DNA from: Candidatus Latescibacterota bacterium | GTDB taxonomy: Bacteria; Latescibacterota; UBA2968; SICM01 | Assembly (NCBI GenBank): GCA_009694805.1 | Contig: SICM01000002.1 | Location: forward strand, 1 to 64,000 | Direction: 5' to 3' | Length of the DNA: 64,000 bases | Part shown: positions 44,316 to 52,164 of the stretch, in pieces | How positions within the stretch are numbered: position 1 is the stretch's first letter | How the letters are laid out: the number at the start of each line of letters is the position of its first letter | Translations under genes and position numbers: made by a program | Notes under the pieces: model-generated | Told to the model about the DNA's origin: nothing | Seen by the model: only the letters and a program-made list of their open reading frames with translations | Databases searched by the model: none

Positions 44316-45281
44316 ATGGTACGCCTCGCTGTCATCGGCGCAGGAAGCCACTCCACGAGCAATCACGGGGCCGCGCTCAGGGCCTGCAAAGCCGCGCATC
44401 CGGATGAGATCGAGCTGGCGGCGGTCTGCGACCTGGACCCGAAGAAGGCCCAGGCCTACGCCTCGAAGTTCGGGTTCCTCAAGACCTACGGGGACTATGA
44501 CGAGATGCTCGCTTCGGAGCGACTCGACGGCCTGATCGCCATCACGCCCCTCCGCCTCACGGAGCAGATCGCGGGCGACCTACTGACCAAGGGGCTGCCT
44601 CTGGTCATCGAGAAGCCGCCGGGGGAGCGTTCCGAAGCGACCCGGCGGCTCCTGGAGATCGCCCGGAGACACGGAACCCCGCACATGATCTCGTTCAACC
44701 GGCGGTTCGCCCCGGTCATCGCGAAGGCCCGCGAATGGCTGGCCGGGCCGGGGAAGGGCCGCCCGCCGAGGCTGATGATCGGCCGGATGCTGCGCCGTGC
44801 CCGGCGGGAGGAGGAGTTCGTGGTGGGGACGGGCATCCACCTGATCGACGCGATCCTGTCGTTCATGGACCGGCCCGAAGAGGTCTTCACGCGAAAGACC
44901 CCCTCAGGGGTCGAGGGACGATATTTCTACGACGCCAGCGTGCGCTTCCGGGACGGGGCGCTGGCGAACTTCATCATCTCCTCGGACGTGGGCGTGGACG
45001 AGGAGACGTTCGAGATCCACGGGCAGGAGTACTGCATTCAGATCGACCGGGTCGCCTGTCGCCTCCGGGTCTTCGACAGAGGGCGGGAAGCCCTGTCCTG
45101 GCAGGCCCCCGAAGGCGCCGAAGACGCCTTCACCTGCGGGGCCGTGGACGAGACGAAGGCCTTCATCCGATCCATCAAAGAAGGAAAGGGTTACTGGCCG
45201 GACCTGAAGGATGGGCTGGTCTCGATGATCGTATCCGAGGCCGTGGAGGCCGGGGGAGAGGTCCGGATCGATGTCGGATGA
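44316..45281 (+). CDS. Gfo/Idh/MocA family oxidoreductase (2 of 4)
   Basis: 321 residues. The NAD-binding motif is VIGAGSHS, the EKPP motif is in LVIEKPPGERSE, and the second domain has GTGIHLIDAILSFMD. The start is ATG 44316 behind GAAGGAG, 11 bases after the preceding stop. The LamG-like gene overlaps its end by 11 bases, so these genes are co-translated. The exact sugar is unknown. Confidence 0.84.
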   Translation: MVRLAVIGAGSHSTSNHGAALRACKAAHPDEIELAAVCDLDPKKAQAYASKFGFLKTYGDYDEMLASERLDGLIAITPLRLTEQIAGDLLTKGLPLVIEKPPGERSEATRRLLEIARRHGTPHMISFNRRFAPVIAKAREWLAGPGKGRPPRLMIGRMLRRARREEEFVVGTGIHLIDAILSFMDRPEEVFTRKTPSGVEGRYFYDASVRFRDGALANFIISSDVGVDEETFEIHGQEYCIQIDRVACRLRVFDRGREALSWQAPEGAEDAFTCGAVDETKAFIRSIKEGKGYWPDLKDGLVSMIVSEAVEAGGEVRIDVG

Positions 45282-46050
45282 CCCCCTGCTGCTTCACGTC
45301 CCCTTCACAGACACTCTGGATGCGGCCTGCGCCGGAGGAGATGGGCGAGGGTCGGTGGACCCGCGAGGCACGGAGCCCCTTTTCGAGTTCGACGGCCTCC
45401 GCAGGGGGGCTCGGTTCGGCAGGGACACCTGCGTGCATTACCGCATCGAAGGCAACTTCAACCGACTGGAAGGCACGGTGACGCTCTGGTTCAGGCCGGA
45501 CTGGGACAGCCTCTCCGTGAGCGACCTGGGCCGCATCCTGTGGGATCTGAGGATCGAGCACGGGAGCGTCGTGCCGGACGACCCTTCCCAGCGGTGGGCC
45601 CTGGTCTACCCGGACCCCGGCGGAAAGGGGAAGGCATGCCCTGAGCAACGTCGAAGGGGGGGCGGGCGGGCGGACAGCACGTTCGGGTGCTGGCGGTTCT
45701 GCGTGGAGACAAACCGGAACCGCTACGTCATCGGCACGAAAGAACCGCGCCAGGACCCGCGCACCCGGCAGGGGGTGTTCGGGTCGCAGCAGGACTTCCA
45801 GGCAGGACAGTGGATGCACCTGGCCGTCTCGTGGACCCCTGAGGTCGGCGTCATTTACGTGAACGGACGCCTGGACACCCGCGCCCCGATCCCGGAAGGC
45901 CTCCCCTCCCGGCCCCTTCCGGAGACGATGCAGGTCGGCGCGATCGCGAGCTGGATCAACGCCGGGCCGGGCGGCGTGATCTCCGACTTTCGCGTCTACG
46001 GCACATCCCTGGATGAAGCGTCCATCGCCGGGGCGATGGGCGAGGCGTAG
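45271..46050 (+). CDS. LamG/concanavalin-fold protein with a repeat-derived insertion
   Basis: 259 residues. LEGTVTLWFRPDW and GQWMHLAVSWTPEVGVIYVNG, then GPGGVISDFRVYGTSLDEASI, are LamG-type signatures, so it is a carbohydrate-binding or glycan-recognising beta-sandwich. There is no signal peptide and no second domain. A palindromic repeat (45637-45658) is inserted in frame and adds ACPEQRRRGG to a loop. GAGAGG precedes ATG 45271, within the end of the previous gene. Confidence 0.7.
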   Translation: MSDDPLLLHVPFTDTLDAACAGGDGRGSVDPRGTEPLFEFDGLRRGARFGRDTCVHYRIEGNFNRLEGTVTLWFRPDWDSLSVSDLGRILWDLRIEHGSVVPDDPSQRWALVYPDPGGKGKACPEQRRRGGGRADSTFGCWRFCVETNRNRYVIGTKEPRQDPRTRQGVFGSQQDFQAGQWMHLAVSWTPEVGVIYVNGRLDTRAPIPEGLPSRPLPETMQVGAIASWINAGPGGVISDFRVYGTSLDEASIAGAMGEA

Positions 46051-46093
46051 GGACGTAAATCCTTGTGCCTGAAACGATGTCGCCTGGCGCACA

Positions 46094-46181
46094 GGCCCTC
46101 ACCCCGCCTCGCTGGCGCTCGGCTTCCCCTCTCCCATAAATGGGAGAGGGGTGGTGAACGGAGTGAACCGGGGTGAGGGCC
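46094..46181. repeat. GGCCCTCACCCC/CCTCTCCC repeat, copy 3
   Basis: GGCCCTCACCCC (46094-46105) and GGGGTGAGGGCC (46170-46181) are perfect 12-base terminal inverted repeats. Inside, CCCCTCTCCCA and TGGGAGAGGGG form a second stem. This is the most complete copy of the family. I see nothing else in the gap 46051-46282. Confidence 0.75.
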
Positions 46182-46282
46182 AGAGCCGCAGCGATTTTTG
46201 AATCAGGCTCTCGATATAGCCTTCTGCACAGGAATCAGGAAAAGCGATATAACGTCATCACGTCTTTCCAGAGGTATCGAGA

Positions 46283-48004
46283 GTGGAAGAGGTTGTGATT
46301 TCGGACATGAGCGTATGCCAGCCCTCACACGCCCTGGACCGGGACTACCGGCACGGGACCTGGCGGCTGATCGGCTACGAGACCGAAGCGTTTGCGGGGA
46401 ACATGATCTACTCCGGGCCGGGCATGGACTCCCCCCCGCTGACCCTGCCCCTGAACCGGAAGGGGCCCCACGCCATCTACCTGGGAGTACACTATCCGGG
46501 GCAGTTCGGGGACGCCCACGTGCGCGTCCGCCTGACGGGCGACCCGGCCTACGCCCTGGTGGGGGCGGAGCAGCCCAACCCCAAGGACCAGAACAGTCTC
46601 CCGCCGGAGCTGCACCCCTGCTACACCCGCAAGCGGTTCGCGGACCATCAGGTGTCCGAGGCGTTCTGGAAGGTGGCGGACCTGAAGGGCCAGGACCTGG
46701 TCATCAGCCGTTTCAACGAGGGGGGGCGGGGCGGAGGCTACGCCGGGATGTACAGCAGCCTGGTCCACGTCCGGCTGGTCCCGCTCTCGGAGGAGGCGCT
46801 AACCGAGCACCGTCGGGAACTGCCCCGCGAGGACACCCGTCGGCTGGCGGCCATGAACGACGGCGGCCCCTTCTCCGCCCTCCGCACGAAGGAGGACATC
46901 TGGGCGCAACTGGAGCCCTACCGGGACAGCGACGTGGGCCTGATGCTCTGGGCGACCTTCAAAGGGGAGAACTGCACCTACCGCAGCCGCATCGGCCGCA
47001 CCCTGCCCGCCGGGCGCAACCCCTTCGACCGATTCGCGGGCCACGATTTCTGGGACGAGAACCTCCGGGCGCTGGAGGCGCAGGGCGTGGACTTCATGAG
47101 CGAGGTGGTCAGGGCCGCGCACGCGACGGGCCTGCGCATCTTCCCCAGCCTCCGGCTGCAGGGCCCCAAGCCCCTCCCGGTGGAGATGGAGAAGGGGAGT
47201 TTCTACGAGCGGCATCCGGAGTTCCGGTGCCGGGACAGGGACGGCCTGAGCGTCGCGCACCTCAGCCTCGCCTTCCCCGAGGTCCGGGGCTACTGGATCT
47301 CACTGCTGTGCGAGGCCCTGTCCTACGGGTTCGACGGGGTCCACGTGATCCTCTGCCGCTCCTGGCCGTTCGTGCTCTACGAGGCGCCGGTCCTCCAGCA
47401 GTTCCGTCGGGACTACGGGGAGGACCCCAGGAAGCTCCCGGATGACGACCCCCGGCTCCAGAAGGTGATGGCCGCCTTCGTCACGCAGTTCGCCCGCGAA
47501 CTCAAACGGGCCGTTGACGATATAGGTCAGAAAATGGGCAGACGACTGGAGATCGCCTACAACATCAACACGACCTTCGAGAGCAACCTGAAATGGGGAG
47601 TGGACGTCGAGGCCCTGGTCAAAGAAGGCCTGGTGGACTACCTGATGCCCCACCCCACGGTCGCCCGAAACGCGGCGGCGTGGCTGAAGCCCCTGGCCGA
47701 TCTGGTGAAGGGCACGGGCGTGAAGCTGTATCCCGACCTCTACCCCCGGCGTCAGCCGGCCGCGGCCTCCCTCTACTCCGCGCAGACGCTCTACGACCTG
47801 GGGTGCGACGGGATCGCCATGTGGGACACGTATAATCGCGTCCACCGTATCAGCGAATGGGCGACGATGAAGCGCCTGGGGCATCGGGAGGAGTTGAAGG
47901 CGTGGCGGGAGTCGGGCCGGGGGGACGACCACTTCCGCGTGCTCGACTTCAAGTGGGTCGGGGACCGGAGCGGGGACCCCCGCTACTTCCAGACGAACGG
48001 ATGA
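46283..48004 (+). CDS. Glycosidase-like two-domain protein, paralogue 3 of 3
   Basis: 573 residues from GTG 46283 behind CCAGAGG. It has the same order as the other two paralogues: ISDMSVCQPSHAL, NRKGPHAIYLGVHY, FDGVHVILCRSWPFVLYEAPV, EGLVDYLMPHP, KLYPDLYPRRQP, and DGIAMWDTYNR followed by SEWATMKRLGHREEL. It is the most diverged copy: the YEEPV glutamate is YEAPV here and WD(V/I)(D/E) is WDTY. No signal peptide. Its stop overlaps the next start (ATGA). Confidence 0.65.
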   Translation: MEEVVISDMSVCQPSHALDRDYRHGTWRLIGYETEAFAGNMIYSGPGMDSPPLTLPLNRKGPHAIYLGVHYPGQFGDAHVRVRLTGDPAYALVGAEQPNPKDQNSLPPELHPCYTRKRFADHQVSEAFWKVADLKGQDLVISRFNEGGRGGGYAGMYSSLVHVRLVPLSEEALTEHRRELPREDTRRLAAMNDGGPFSALRTKEDIWAQLEPYRDSDVGLMLWATFKGENCTYRSRIGRTLPAGRNPFDRFAGHDFWDENLRALEAQGVDFMSEVVRAAHATGLRIFPSLRLQGPKPLPVEMEKGSFYERHPEFRCRDRDGLSVAHLSLAFPEVRGYWISLLCEALSYGFDGVHVILCRSWPFVLYEAPVLQQFRRDYGEDPRKLPDDDPRLQKVMAAFVTQFARELKRAVDDIGQKMGRRLEIAYNINTTFESNLKWGVDVEALVKEGLVDYLMPHPTVARNAAAWLKPLADLVKGTGVKLYPDLYPRRQPAAASLYSAQTLYDLGCDGIAMWDTYNRVHRISEWATMKRLGHREELKAWRESGRGDDHFRVLDFKWVGDRSGDPRYFQTNG

Positions 48005-48804
48005 AGGCCATGCGCCTGTCCCTGAGCGGCTTTCTCTTTGAGGATCGGTACATCTCGCAGTCCGTGACCTTCCCGGCCTTCTGCGGGATCGCGAAATCCT
48101 GCGGCTACGACGGCGTGGAACTGCGCGGCACCCAGGTCCGCCCGGAATCCCCGGCGCACGAACGCGGGGAGATCCTGCGTATCGCGCAGGATAACGGCCT
48201 GCCAATCACCTGCCTGACCGCGCGGGGACTTCCCGCCTCCGGCCCGGAGCGGGACGCCTTTTTCCACAGCTATCTGGACCTGTGTCGAGACCTGGGCTGT
48301 CATCTCCTGAAGATCGGGAGCGATACAGCCTGGCTGCACGACGCCGCCGAAAAGGCGAAAGACCACGGCGTGACCCTGGCCACGAACAACCACGTGGGGG
48401 GCGTCCTGGAGACCGTGGCCGGGACCCGGCGCACCTTCACGGAGATCTCGCATTCTAACTTCGGCCTGCTCTACGACGCCCTCCACCTGAGCGTCACGGG
48501 CGAGGACTATCTGGGGTGTATCCCGGAGTTCGCCGGGATCACGCGCAACCTCCTGATCCACTCCGCGCGTGAGGCGCGGCCCAACGAAAAGGTCACCCTG
48601 GAGAAAAACGGCAGGCGATGGACCTCTCCCTGCCTGCCCGACGAGCCGGGCGTGCAGGACTGGCCGGCGGTCTTCAGGGCCTTCAAACAATTGAACTATG
48701 ACGGCCTGATCACCGTGATCGAGAACGGTTGGCCCGGCGACCAACGCGAACACGTGGCCCGGCGCTGCGCGGAGATCATCCGCCAACTGTGGGACGAAGC
48801 TTGA
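48001..48804 (+). CDS. Sugar phosphate isomerase/epimerase (AP endonuclease 2-like TIM barrel)
   Basis: 267 residues. It reads as a xylose-isomerase-like barrel: SCGYDGVELRGTQVR, then GCHLLKIGSD, ATNNHVGGVLETV, FGLLYDALHLSVTGE and YDGLITVIENGWPGD. The acidic and histidine residues on successive strands would bind one metal. ATG 48001 shares bases with the stop of the preceding gene, so it is translationally coupled. The sugar is not identifiable. Confidence 0.8.
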   Translation: MKAMRLSLSGFLFEDRYISQSVTFPAFCGIAKSCGYDGVELRGTQVRPESPAHERGEILRIAQDNGLPITCLTARGLPASGPERDAFFHSYLDLCRDLGCHLLKIGSDTAWLHDAAEKAKDHGVTLATNNHVGGVLETVAGTRRTFTEISHSNFGLLYDALHLSVTGEDYLGCIPEFAGITRNLLIHSAREARPNEKVTLEKNGRRWTSPCLPDEPGVQDWPAVFRAFKQLNYDGLITVIENGWPGDQREHVARRCAEIIRQLWDEA

Positions 48805-48874
48805 GCCGTCTGCACGGCCCTGCCCATCGCGTGGTTCTACGCCCGTTGAGCGTCACATCCGAAAGGCGAACAGC

Positions 48875-49879
48875 GTGAGCCTCACCCTCGGTTTCATCGG
48901 CCTCGGCGCCATCCTCTCCCACCACCTGGCCGGGCTGAAGGAGAACCCCGAATTCAAAGTCGTCAGCGTCTGCGACCTCGACCCGGAGAAGGTCGAACGG
49001 TGGTCGCAGGAGCTGGGATGCAGGGGGTTCGTGGACTATCGGGACCTGCTGGCCGCGCCCCCCGACGTGGCCCTGGTCGCCCTCCCCCACGGCCTCCACT
49101 GCGAGGCCACGGTCGAGGCCCTCCGGGCCGGCTGCCACGTCCTGGTCGAAAAACCCATGGCCGTCAGCGTGGACGAGTGCCGCCGGATGCTGGAGGCCGC
49201 CCGCCAGTACGGCAGACACCTGGGCGTGGCCGAGACCGCCGGTCTGCAGCCGGGCCCCGCCCTCACGGGGAAGAAGTTCAGGGCCGGGGACCTGGGCCGC
49301 TTCTTCACGGGCAGCATCCTCAACGAGCGCTTCTACTTCCACGAGGGCCGTCCGGCCTGGTTCCTCGACCCGGCCCTGAGCGGTGGGGGGATGTTCAGCA
49401 ACGTGGGCCTGCATCGCCTGGCCACCGCCCGCGCCTGCCTGCCCGGCCTCACGCCCGTCTCCGTCAGCGCCTCCGTCAGCCACATCCCGGAATATCAGGT
49501 CGAGGCCTGCACCTCCGCCCTCGTCCGGTACAGGGAGGGCGGCGCGATGCTCTACGAGGAGGTGGGCTACTTCCCCCGGCCGGAGTGGCTGAACGTGGGG
49601 ACCCACTTCATCTTTGAGGAAGGCATCGTGAAGTGGGACGACAGGGCATGGCGGATGATGACCCGGAAGGGTCAGCAGGTCGAAGAACCCCTGTCCCCCG
49701 CAGGAACGAGCTACAGCCCCGTCTACGCGAACCTGCTGCGCGCCATCCGAGAAGGGGATTCGGAGGCGTGGGAGTACGCCGTGGACACGGCCATCGCCCA
49801 GGCGGCCTACGCCAGCGCCCGCGAGGGCCGGGAGATCGACCTGACGCGCCCGCCCTGGGCCATCACAAAGGACATCTAA
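48875..49879 (+). CDS. Gfo/Idh/MocA family oxidoreductase (3 of 4)
   Basis: 334 residues from GTG 48875. The NAD-binding region is LGFIGLGAILSHHL, the EKPM motif is in VLVEKPMAVSVDEC, and the second domain has SGGGMFSNVGLHRLATARACL. The lactonase-like amidohydrolase gene follows after 30 bases; a dehydrogenase producing a lactone and a lactonase opening it would be a sensible pair. Confidence 0.83.
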   Translation: MSLTLGFIGLGAILSHHLAGLKENPEFKVVSVCDLDPEKVERWSQELGCRGFVDYRDLLAAPPDVALVALPHGLHCEATVEALRAGCHVLVEKPMAVSVDECRRMLEAARQYGRHLGVAETAGLQPGPALTGKKFRAGDLGRFFTGSILNERFYFHEGRPAWFLDPALSGGGMFSNVGLHRLATARACLPGLTPVSVSASVSHIPEYQVEACTSALVRYREGGAMLYEEVGYFPRPEWLNVGTHFIFEEGIVKWDDRAWRMMTRKGQQVEEPLSPAGTSYSPVYANLLRAIREGDSEAWEYAVDTAIAQAAYASAREGREIDLTRPPWAITKDI

Positions 49880-49909
49880 CCGCTCCCTGCTTTTCACCAG
49901 GAGGACGCC

Positions 49910-50761
49910 ATGCCCCACTTCCCCATCGTCGACACCCATCTCCACCTCTGGGACCCCGGGCGTCTGCGCTACCCGTGGATCGAGGACATCCCCCTGCTGA
50001 ACAGAGCCTATCTGCTGGAGGACTACAAAAAGGCCTGTGGCCCCGTGCAGATCGAGAAGATGGTCTTCCTCCAGTGCGAGTGCATCCCTGATCAATTCCT
50101 TCAGGAGGCCGAGTGGATCACCTCCCTCGCGCAGCAGGACCCCCGGATTCAGGGCATCGTCCCCTGGGCCCCCCTCGAAAAGGGCGAGGCCGCGCGTCCG
50201 GCCCTGGAGAAACTCGCACAGAACCGGCTGATCAAGGGCATCCGCCGCATCATCCAGTTCGAGCCGGACCAGAGCTTCTGTCTGCAGCCCGACTTCGTCA
50301 AGGGCGTGCAGATGCTCGCGGACTACAACTTCAGCTTCGACATCTGCATCTCCCACGGCCAGATGGCCAACACGATCCAGTTCGTGCGGCAGTGCCCCAA
50401 TGTGAAATTCATCCTGGACCACATCGGAAAGCCCGACATCAAGAACCACCTCCTCGACCCCTGGCGGGCGGAGATCAAGACCCTCTCCGAGATGCCCAAC
50501 GTCTGGTGCAAGGTCTCCGGCATGGTCACCGAGGCGGATCACAAGACCTGGACGAAGGAGGACCTGAAGCCCTACGTCGACCACGTGATCGCGTGCTTCG
50601 GGTTCGACCGTGCCGTCTACGGCGGGGACTGGCCCGTGTCCTATCAGGCCGCCGAATATCCCCAATGGGTGGAGACGCTGGCGTGGGCCGTCTCCGGCGC
50701 GTCGGAGGTGGAAAAGAGGAAGCTGTTCCACGACAACGCAGTCGCCTTCTACAGGCTGTGA
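49910..50761 (+). CDS. Amidohydrolase, L-fuconolactonase/L-rhamnonolactonase-like
   Basis: 283 residues of the COG3618 type. The metal-binding segments are VDTHLHLWDPGRLRYPW, FILDHIGKPDI and VYGGDWPVSYQAA, which are the hallmarks of L-fucono-1,5-lactonase and L-rhamnono-gamma-lactonase. It would open a six-deoxy-sugar lactone in the cytoplasm. CCAGGAGG precedes ATG 49910. In a block that releases L-rhamnose this is the best candidate for the rhamnonolactonase. Confidence 0.83.
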   Translation: MPHFPIVDTHLHLWDPGRLRYPWIEDIPLLNRAYLLEDYKKACGPVQIEKMVFLQCECIPDQFLQEAEWITSLAQQDPRIQGIVPWAPLEKGEAARPALEKLAQNRLIKGIRRIIQFEPDQSFCLQPDFVKGVQMLADYNFSFDICISHGQMANTIQFVRQCPNVKFILDHIGKPDIKNHLLDPWRAEIKTLSEMPNVWCKVSGMVTEADHKTWTKEDLKPYVDHVIACFGFDRAVYGGDWPVSYQAAEYPQWVETLAWAVSGASEVEKRKLFHDNAVAFYRL

Positions 50762-50772
50762 CGGAGATGCCC

Positions 50773-52164
50773 ATGCAGAAAGAATACGTGCCCCCGCCCC
50801 CGCTCAAGCCCGGCTATTTTCTGGGGCAGGAGGCGTTCAGCGTCCCGAAGAACGCCCTGTTCCGCCGGATGGACCCCTACTTCAAGACGTTTCTGACGGA
50901 GGAGAACGCCACCCGCTACTTCGAGCAGATCGCCGGGAAGGTGGACGGGCTGGACTACTGCACCTACTGGTACGAACCGGCGGACGCGGAGATGGCCCGC
51001 CGGATCGCGGAGATCGGGCGGGCGCACGGCGTGGACATGTGGACGGGCATCCGGTGGCACAAGCAGTTCCGGGACATGCCCGTCGTGCCGGGGGACTGCG
51101 CGGCCTGGACGATGGACGAGGCCGGGCGCATCTCCCCGGCGCTCTGGGAGCAGCGCAACCACACCTTCGACTACCTCAACCCCCGCGCCGTGGACTGGAT
51201 GATGGAGGTCCTGGAGGCCCGCTACTGGCCGCACCTCAAAGGCCCCGTGAACGGCCTCTTCTTCCCGGAGTGCCGGGTGACCACCCCCGACGTGCCCTAC
51301 CGGCGCAACGGCCTCAAGACCTGGACCCTGCACGCCTACTCCCCGGCGGTCCTCGAAGCCTGGAGGGCCTACTGCGCAAAGCGGGACGTGCGCTGGCAGG
51401 GGGCGCAGGTGGACCGCTTTCCGGTCCCGCTCGCCCACATGACCCGCCCGCACCCGGAGGCGACCGTCCACGTCCCCGACGACCGGCCGGGGGCGGTCCC
51501 GGCGTTCACCCGCTTTGTCGATATCCCCAGAGGGACGCCGGTCTGGCTGGCCTGGGAGGACTTCCTGTGCGAGCGGTTTCACGAGGTGTTCATCCACCGC
51601 ATCGCGGCGCGGGTCAACCGGTACCACGCGGACAACCCCGACTGGCGCGGGGTCTGCTTCTTCAACAACGACGTCACCGCGCTGGACTACCGGAACTTCC
51701 AGACGCGCTCCGCCCGCACGGGGTTCTCGATGGGCTACTGGCCGCAGGGGAGGCGCATGGGCGTGGACCTCCCCCGCCTGCTGAAGGACCCGGAGGTCAC
51801 CTGCTTCATCAGCGAGACGGTCCAGTCCGTCCGGGACTACCTGTTCTACGAGGAGAACCCCCTGTCCCACGGGATGGCCCTGGCGCGGGAGGCCGGGCGG
51901 CCCGGGGACTACGGGTTCATGGTCCACTACTGCGACGCCTGGGGGCAGGTGGGGGACATCCGCGCGCCGGGCGGGGGGATCATGGACGACGTGGAGGAGG
52001 ACCTGCGATGGGAGATGATCCATAAATACCGCCCGCCGGTCTTCTCCTACTTCAGCATCCCCACCACCCTGGTCCGCGAGGGGGCGTGGTACCAGAAGGA
52101 GGCGGCGGACCGGTTCTGGGGCCGGGTGGAGGAGTACAGGAGGTCCTTCGGGAGAGGGGTGTGA
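50773..52164 (+). CDS. Uncharacterised TIM-barrel glycosidase-like protein
   Basis: 463 residues; ATG 50773 is chosen because GGAG lies 6 bases upstream. It reads as alternating strands and helices with many W, Y and acidic residues (DYCTYWYEPADAEMARRIAE, NGLFFPECRVTTPD, RGVCFFNNDVTALDYRNF, TCFISETVQSVRDYLFYEEN). This fits a retaining-type glycosidase barrel, with glutamates in FFPECR and FISETV as candidates. No family is recognised and there is no signal peptide. The next gene starts within its stop (GTGA). Confidence 0.6.
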   Translation: MQKEYVPPPPLKPGYFLGQEAFSVPKNALFRRMDPYFKTFLTEENATRYFEQIAGKVDGLDYCTYWYEPADAEMARRIAEIGRAHGVDMWTGIRWHKQFRDMPVVPGDCAAWTMDEAGRISPALWEQRNHTFDYLNPRAVDWMMEVLEARYWPHLKGPVNGLFFPECRVTTPDVPYRRNGLKTWTLHAYSPAVLEAWRAYCAKRDVRWQGAQVDRFPVPLAHMTRPHPEATVHVPDDRPGAVPAFTRFVDIPRGTPVWLAWEDFLCERFHEVFIHRIAARVNRYHADNPDWRGVCFFNNDVTALDYRNFQTRSARTGFSMGYWPQGRRMGVDLPRLLKDPEVTCFISETVQSVRDYLFYEENPLSHGMALAREAGRPGDYGFMVHYCDAWGQVGDIRAPGGGIMDDVEEDLRWEMIHKYRPPVFSYFSIPTTLVREGAWYQKEAADRFWGRVEEYRRSFGRGV

